Below, one piece after another: positions 60,183 to 64,000 of a stretch of DNA of 64,000 bases; position 1 is the stretch's first letter; each line of letters starts with the position of its first letter. The translations under genes and the position numbers were made by a program. The notes beneath the pieces were generated by a model. That model searched no databases. It saw only the letters and a list, made by a program, of their open reading frames with translations, and was not told the origin of the DNA. This DNA is from JBMOUD01 sp049319665 (GTDB taxonomy: Bacteria > Pseudomonadota > Gammaproteobacteria > Enterobacterales > Enterobacteriaceae): positions 38,305 through 102,304 of the forward strand of contig NZ_JBMOUD010000017.1 of NCBI RefSeq assembly GCF_049319665.1, given 5' to 3'.

Positions 60183-60902
60183 ATGAAAAATGACGTTATT
60201 TCACCAGAGTTTGATGAAAACGGTCGCGCACTGCGTCGAATTCGCAGCTTCGTCCGTCGTCAGGGCCGACTGACAAAAGGCCAGCAGCATGCATTAGATC
60301 ATTACTGGCCGATTATGGGCGTTGAATATCAGGCTCAGCCGCTGGATATTTCAGCCTTGTTTGGTCGCCAGGCGCATACCGTGCTGGAGATTGGTTTTGG
60401 GATGGGCACCTCGTTAGTGACGATGGCTAAGCAGCATCCCGAGCAAAACTTTATTGGTATCGAAGTCCATTCACCGGGCGTAGGCGCTTGTCTGGCGACC
60501 GCGCACGAAGAGGGCGTCGAGAACCTGCGTGTGATGTGTCACGATGCGGTAGAAGTGTTGGAAACCATGATCCCAGATGGCTCATTGGACATGGTACAGC
60601 TATTCTTCCCAGACCCGTGGCACAAAGCACGCCATAATAAACGCCGTATCGTGCAAACGACTTTTGTCGAGCTGGTGCGTCGTAAACTGAAAGTGGGTGG
60701 TGTATTCCACATGGCGACCGACTGGGAGCCTTATGCCGAGCATATGTTAGAAGTCATGACCGGCGTTGCTGCTTATGGCAACCTGTCGGCGGACGGCAAC
60801 TATGTTCCGCGCCCGGAATCGCGTCCGGTAACCAAGTTCGAAATGCGTGGCCAGCGTTTAGGCCACGGCGTATGGGATCTGATGTTTGAGAGGAAGCAAT
60901 AA
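60183..60902 (+). CDS. trmB: tRNA (guanine-N7-)-methyltransferase TrmB
   Basis: The 239-aa protein has the SAM-binding motif TVLEIGFGMGTSLV, FIGIEVHSPGVG, the DMVQLFFPDPWHKARHNKRR block and the C-terminal HMATDWEPYAEHM of TrmB. It methylates G46 in tRNAs. The stop and the yggL start overlap, so the two form an operon. Confidence 0.97.
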   Translation: MKNDVISPEFDENGRALRRIRSFVRRQGRLTKGQQHALDHYWPIMGVEYQAQPLDISALFGRQAHTVLEIGFGMGTSLVTMAKQHPEQNFIGIEVHSPGVGACLATAHEEGVENLRVMCHDAVEVLETMIPDGSLDMVQLFFPDPWHKARHNKRRIVQTTFVELVRRKLKVGGVFHMATDWEPYAEHMLEVMTGVAAYGNLSADGNYVPRPESRPVTKFEMRGQRLGHGVWDLMFERKQ

Positions 60903-61228
60903 TGGCTACGAATCGCAGTCGTCGTTTACGTAAGAAGTTACACATTGAAGAGTTTCAGGAACTGGGTTTCTCAGTAAAATGGCGTTTTGCTGAAGGCACT
61001 GAAGTTGAGGCTATCGATGCAGCACTTGATGCCTTTATTGATGGTGTTATTGAGCCGAACAAGCTGGCCTTTGATGGCAGCGGCTACCTGCAATGGGAAG
61101 GTTTGGTTTGCCTGCAGGAAATCGGTCATTGCACTGATGAGCACCGTGCTCAAGTTAAAAAATGGTTGGAAGACCATAAAATGCAAGACGTTGAAGTCAG
61201 CGATCTGTTCGACATCTGGTGGGATTGA
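60902..61228 (+). CDS. yggL: YggL (DUF469) protein
   Basis: The 108-aa protein begins MATNRSRRLRKKLHIEEFQELGFSV and has the family end VEVSDLFDIWWD. YggL associates with the 50S ribosomal subunit in E. coli; the mechanism is not fully known. It follows trmB directly and is followed by a GC-rich hairpin. Confidence 0.94.
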   Translation: MATNRSRRLRKKLHIEEFQELGFSVKWRFAEGTEVEAIDAALDAFIDGVIEPNKLAFDGSGYLQWEGLVCLQEIGHCTDEHRAQVKKWLEDHKMQDVEVSDLFDIWWD

Positions 61229-61262
61229 TCTCTACCACGCGTCACGCTGTGTTTTGCTGAAC

Positions 61263-61282
61263 AAGGCGCCTTTTGGCGCCTT
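61263..61282 (+). terminator. Hairpin after yggL
   Basis: Arms AAGGCGCC and GGCGCCTT with loop TTTT form a strong stem; no U-tract follows, so termination may be partial. Confidence 0.55.
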
Positions 61283-61285
61283 AGT

Positions 61286-61414
61286 TATACCCGTCATACT
61301 TGAAGCCGCATCTGTGTTGACTACACGAGCTCACCCGGATCACTTACTCGTGTAAGCTCATCGGGATGAACTCCCTTGCCGCCTTGATGCAACGCCAATT
61401 GTTTTGGGTATATA
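61286..61414. repeat. Complete ERIC element upstream of glsB
   Basis: The element runs from TATACCCGTCATACTTGAAG to GCCAATTGTTTTGGGTATAT with the core GTGTAAGCTCATCGGGATG, about 129 bp. It ends about 20 bp before the glsB start codon, so it is probably transcribed in the glsB leader. Confidence 0.85.
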
Positions 61415-61434
61415 TCTTCTCTGAGGGAGCAAGA

Positions 61435-62361
61435 GTGACAACTGATTTAGATAACGGCTTGTTGGAAGAGATCCTTCATCAAGTGCGGCCATTAATCGGC
61501 AAGGGCAAAGTTGCAGACTATATTCCTGCGCTGGCGGATGTCAGCCCGTTGGGACTCGGCATTGCGGTATGTACTGTTGATGGACAGCAGTTTTCTTCCG
61601 GCGATGCCGAGCAACGCTTTTCAATTCAATCTATTTCCAAAGTATTGAGCCTGAGCCTGGCGATGACTCGCTATGAAGAGGCAGACATCTGGCAGCGAGT
61701 TGGCAAAGAACCTTCTGGGCAGCCTTTTAACTCGCTGGTTCAGCTTGAGTTGGAAAAGGGCAAACCGCGTAACCCGTTTATCAATGCTGGGGCGCTGGTG
61801 GTTTGTGACTTGCTACAAACACGCCTGAGCGCGCCGAAACAGCGCATGTTAGAAGTGGTACGCCAGCTTTCCGGTGAACCGGATATCCAATATGATCGCG
61901 ACGTCGCTCGTTCCGAGTTTGAGCATTCAGACCGCAATGCGGCTATCGCTTATCTGATGAAGTCATTCGGCAACTTTGAGAACGACGTACTTACCGTTTT
62001 ACAGACCTATTTCCATTATTGTGCGCTGCGTATGAGCTGCGTCGAACTGGCGCGTACCTTTGTGTATTTAGCTAACAAAGGCCGGCCGTTGGGCAGTGAT
62101 GAATACCTTATCGACCCGCGCCAGACAAGGCATATTAATTCATTAATGGTCACCAGCGGCATGTACGACGGCGCGGGTGAATTCGCCTATCGCGTAGGTA
62201 TGCCGGGTAAATCTGGCGTAGGCGGCGGCATTATTGCAATTGTACCCAACGAAATGTGTATCGCCGTCTGGTCACCTGAATTAGACCCGGCAGGGAACTC
62301 TTTAGCCGGAACCGCTGCCTTAGAGCTATTGGCGCAACGTATTGGCCGTTCCATTTTTTAA
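61435..62361 (+). CDS. glsB: Glutaminase GlsB
   Basis: The 308-aa protein has the serine-dependent beta-lactamase-like glutaminase features: FSIQSISKVLSLSLAM with catalytic Ser-x-x-Lys, NPFINAGALVVCDLL, YHYCALRMSC-type central region and SGVGGGIIAIVPN. It converts glutamine to glutamate and ammonia. The start is the GTG at 61435 with ribosome-binding site GAGGGAG; the ATG at 61366 lies inside the ERIC element and is rejected. Confidence 0.95.
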   Translation: MTTDLDNGLLEEILHQVRPLIGKGKVADYIPALADVSPLGLGIAVCTVDGQQFSSGDAEQRFSIQSISKVLSLSLAMTRYEEADIWQRVGKEPSGQPFNSLVQLELEKGKPRNPFINAGALVVCDLLQTRLSAPKQRMLEVVRQLSGEPDIQYDRDVARSEFEHSDRNAAIAYLMKSFGNFENDVLTVLQTYFHYCALRMSCVELARTFVYLANKGRPLGSDEYLIDPRQTRHINSLMVTSGMYDGAGEFAYRVGMPGKSGVGGGIIAIVPNEMCIAVWSPELDPAGNSLAGTAALELLAQRIGRSIF

Positions 62362-62410
62362 GACCTATCTGAAGCGAATGTTGAGATAGGATCTGAGTCA
62401 AAACCTGAAT

Positions 62411-62440
62411 AAGAGCCTGTTATCACTCTTGGCTCTTTTG
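62411..62440 (+). terminator. Terminator after glsB
   Basis: Arms AAGAGCC and GGCTCTT pair around a 13-nt loop and are followed by TTGGTTT. Confidence 0.6.
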
Positions 62441-62456
62441 GTTTAACGGAGAAAAT

Positions 62457-63188
62457 ATGCGAGTAAAAGCTGGATTGAAGTACGGATTATTTGGGTTATT
62501 AGCGTTGACGGCCTGGCAAGCGCAGGCTGATTATCAGTGCAGCGCTAATCCTAAAGACGACATCGTTATCAAACCACAAAGCGTGCAGGTCGTCGGTGCC
62601 AGCGGCAACTTACTGATTAGCCCGAATGGTGATGTATCGCAAAATGGCAGCGCGGTAAATCTGAGCGCTAAAGCGCGCCAACAGGCAATTGATTACCAAG
62701 CCGCATTGCGTCGTGACTTGCCTTGGATTGACCAAGGTGCATCAGCCCATCTGGACAAAGCCAAAGTGGCAATTGACGGTGTGATTGTTAAACAGCTCGG
62801 TGCTGACAGCAACGTGCGTAACCGTCTTACCAAACTCGACGAACTGCTCAAGCAGCAGATGAACCGCATCATCGAACATCGCAGCGACGGATTAACCTTC
62901 CACCATCAGGCCATTGCGCAAGTTGAACAAGACGGCCGCCGTTTGGTCGAGCAAAGCATGGGTGGCGTGATGCAAGACAGCATGAACGAAATGGGCCTCA
63001 AACAAGCCACCTCCGGCGGCAACCCGTTACAAGCCATGATGAGCAACCTAGGTGGATTACAGCAAGCCGTACAGGCCGAATGGCGTAAGAATGAAACCGA
63101 ATTCCAAAGCTTCGGCAATGATGTTTGTAAGCGAGTGACGTCGCTGGAAACGCAGCGGAAATCATTACTGGCAGAGATTAAAAACTAG
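62457..63188 (+). CDS. yggN: YggN (DUF2884) periplasmic protein
   Basis: The 243-aa protein has a signal peptide (MRVKAGLKYGLFGLLALTAW then QAQA) and the YggN features DYQCSANPKDDIVIKPQSVQ, ARQQAIDYQAALRRDLPWID and a C-terminal coiled coil. Function is not known. It follows glsB as in related genomes and has its own ribosome-binding site (ACGGAG). Confidence 0.94.
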   Translation: MRVKAGLKYGLFGLLALTAWQAQADYQCSANPKDDIVIKPQSVQVVGASGNLLISPNGDVSQNGSAVNLSAKARQQAIDYQAALRRDLPWIDQGASAHLDKAKVAIDGVIVKQLGADSNVRNRLTKLDELLKQQMNRIIEHRSDGLTFHHQAIAQVEQDGRRLVEQSMGGVMQDSMNEMGLKQATSGGNPLQAMMSNLGGLQQAVQAEWRKNETEFQSFGNDVCKRVTSLETQRKSLLAEIKN

Positions 63189-63361
63189 AGCGAGATTTGG
63201 GCGGTTTAGAACCGCCGGAATGTTGTGAATAGCAGAATAGTGCAAATTTCGGTTCTTCAAATCCGGTGTTTAATGTGGTTCTGTTGACCGAACCGACCAA
63301 AGAGGAAATTGGGCTTTCCTCTTTGGAATCTCCAGCCCTTTCGATTCATTAGAACCTTGAT

Positions 63362-63500
63362 CTAGTGGAGGCCATGTTTCAGGTGCCACAGTGATAGGCG
63401 CAAATTTCATGGCTCCGCCATTCCTTCCTCGGATTCGAGCCAGCTCAAAAAGACTTCGCCGTCTCTCCATCAACTCGTCAGTGAAATTTTGAGTGCGCCA
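63362..63500 (-). repeat. Diverged inverted copy of the terminal repeat
   Basis: In reverse complement this stretch shares with the two direct copies both ends (GTGGAGGCCATGTTTCAG and GTGAAATTTTGAGTGCGC) and the blocks GCGCAAATTTCAT and ATCCGAGG/CGAGCC-like centre, with many differences in between. Confidence 0.7.
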
Positions 63501-63544
63501 TCAAGCTTTTTACGTCAAAAACTAAACAGCCATTGCCTTTGAAC

Positions 63545-63705
63545 TTGATTCAAATGCCACCTAGCGCACTCAAAATTTCACCGGCAAGTGATTAAGAGAC
63601 AACGGCTTTATCGTTGGCTCGTATCCGCAGCCGGGCATCCCGAAGGGATGAAATTTGCGCTATCACGGAAGCTTCTGAAACATGGCCTCCACTGGGCTGG
63701 ATATT
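63545..63705 (+). repeat. Terminal repeat, direct copy A (161 bp)
   Basis: Copy A matches copy B at 63840-64000 base for base except for about two substitutions; the period is 295 bp. It runs from TTGATTCAAATGCCACC to GGGCTGGATATT. Confidence 0.9.
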
Positions 63706-63732
63706 GAAGTATCAAAAAAAGCGCGGGATTCT

Positions 63733-63754
63733 TAAGGGTAGCGCGCTACCCTTA
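63733..63754. repeat. Perfect 22-nt palindrome between repeat copies
   Basis: Arms TAAGGGTAGCG and CGCTACCCTTA are exactly complementary with no loop. The position in the spacer between the two direct copies suggests it belongs to the repeat element. Confidence 0.8.
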
Positions 63755-63839
63755 TGGCGGCTTAGGCTGCAACGCCTCATTGAACACTGCATTTGAAAAG
63801 CCGAAAAATTCACTAATCCATTTTTAAAAAATCCCAGCG

Positions 63840-64000
63840 TTGATTCAAACGCCACCTAGCGCACTCAAAATTTCACCGGCAAGTGATTAAGAGACAACGG
63901 CTTTATCGTTGGCTCGTATCCGTAGCCGGGCATCCCGAAGGGATGAAATTTGCGCTATCACGGAAGCTTCTGAAACATGGCCTCCACTGGGCTGGATATT
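63840..64000 (+). repeat. Terminal repeat, direct copy B (cut by window end)
   Basis: This is the second near-identical copy. The window ends in it, so a longer tandem array may continue beyond the edge. Confidence 0.9.

Larger units (their letters stand above)
63189..64000. other. Terminal non-coding repeat region
   Basis: About 810 bp without a supported gene, largely made of three copies of one repeat family (see separate entries). Small open frames here (for example 63270-63473 on the minus strand and 63614-63796 on the plus strand) arise from the repeats; both contain the motif ETWPPL, but no start signal supports them. Just after yggN a small GGCGGTT/AACCGCC hairpin is present at 63200-63216. 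Confidence 0.5.

Noticed and set aside
61366..61434. N-terminal extension of GlsB from an ATG inside the ERIC element
   Set aside because: The extension is encoded by repeat DNA; homologues begin near the GTG at 61435, which has a good ribosome-binding site.
63614..63796. 60-codon open frame in the terminal repeats
   Set aside because: It spans repeat copy A and its spacer and lacks a start signal; treated as part of the repeat family.
63362..64000. CRISPR array
   Set aside because: The repeats are far too long, only two are near-identical, and they lack regular short spacers; no cas gene is in the window.

Overview
The window looks like a chromosomal segment of a Yersinia-type enterobacterium (Yersiniaceae). 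The evidence is the conserved order speC, mltC, yggX, mutY, trmB, yggL, glsB, yggN on the right, several ERIC-type intergenic repeats with the ends TATACCCGTCATACTTCAA and ATTATTTTGGGTATA, and a speC-type ornithine decarboxylase. Species cannot be fixed from the sequence alone. No insertion sequence, prophage, rRNA or CRISPR array was seen.

Left part (1-22.6 kb) is accessory and metabolic. A LysR regulator is followed by a compact bacteriocin-type locus: a 69-aa peptide precursor with a double-glycine-type leader, and, convergent to it, a C39-peptidase ABC exporter and its HlyD-like adaptor. Next (5.4-15.5 kb) is a peptide-type ABC importer whose binding protein, two permeases and fused double ATPase flank an M20 hydrolase with altered metal ligands, a D-cysteine-desulfhydrase-like PLP enzyme, an ornithine-cyclodeaminase/mu-crystallin-like reductase and a tandem rhodanese. 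A GntR/FCD regulator stands at the left end. The same 13-nt motif lies in the promoter regions at both ends, so the cluster is probably one regulon for uptake and breakdown of a sulfur-containing amino-acid conjugate (inference). Then come a TetR/DUF1348 pair with a perfect 20-nt operator-like palindrome, a two-gene periplasmic unit of unknown role, a divergent YciI-like/GlxA-like pair and a CPBP membrane protease.

Middle part (23.2-51.6 kb) is one complete type VI secretion locus, all on the + strand: tssB, tssC, tssK, tssL, an OmpA-domain membrane protein, hcp, clpV, an effector/immunity candidate pair (HExxH zincin plus lipoprotein), vgrG, a Tle4-like lipase, two tandem Tli4-like immunity genes plus the stump of a third, PAAR, an uncharacterised membrane protein, tssM, tssA, tssF, tssG, tssJ, tssE and a VasL-type gene. 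All thirteen core Tss components are present. The effector modules and the stretch from PAAR into the 5' end of tssM are AT-rich and repeat-bearing, which suggests exchange of cargo.

Right part (51.7-64 kb): a HAD phosphatase, a metallo-beta-lactamase-fold lipoprotein with an operator-like inverted repeat on its promoter, and tRNA-Phe(GAA) whose 3' end and terminator are duplicated 164 bp away (an attachment-site-like scar). The core block speC to yggN follows. speC has a long structured leader. The last 0.7 kb holds copies of a ~160-bp repeat, two direct and nearly identical and one inverted and diverged.
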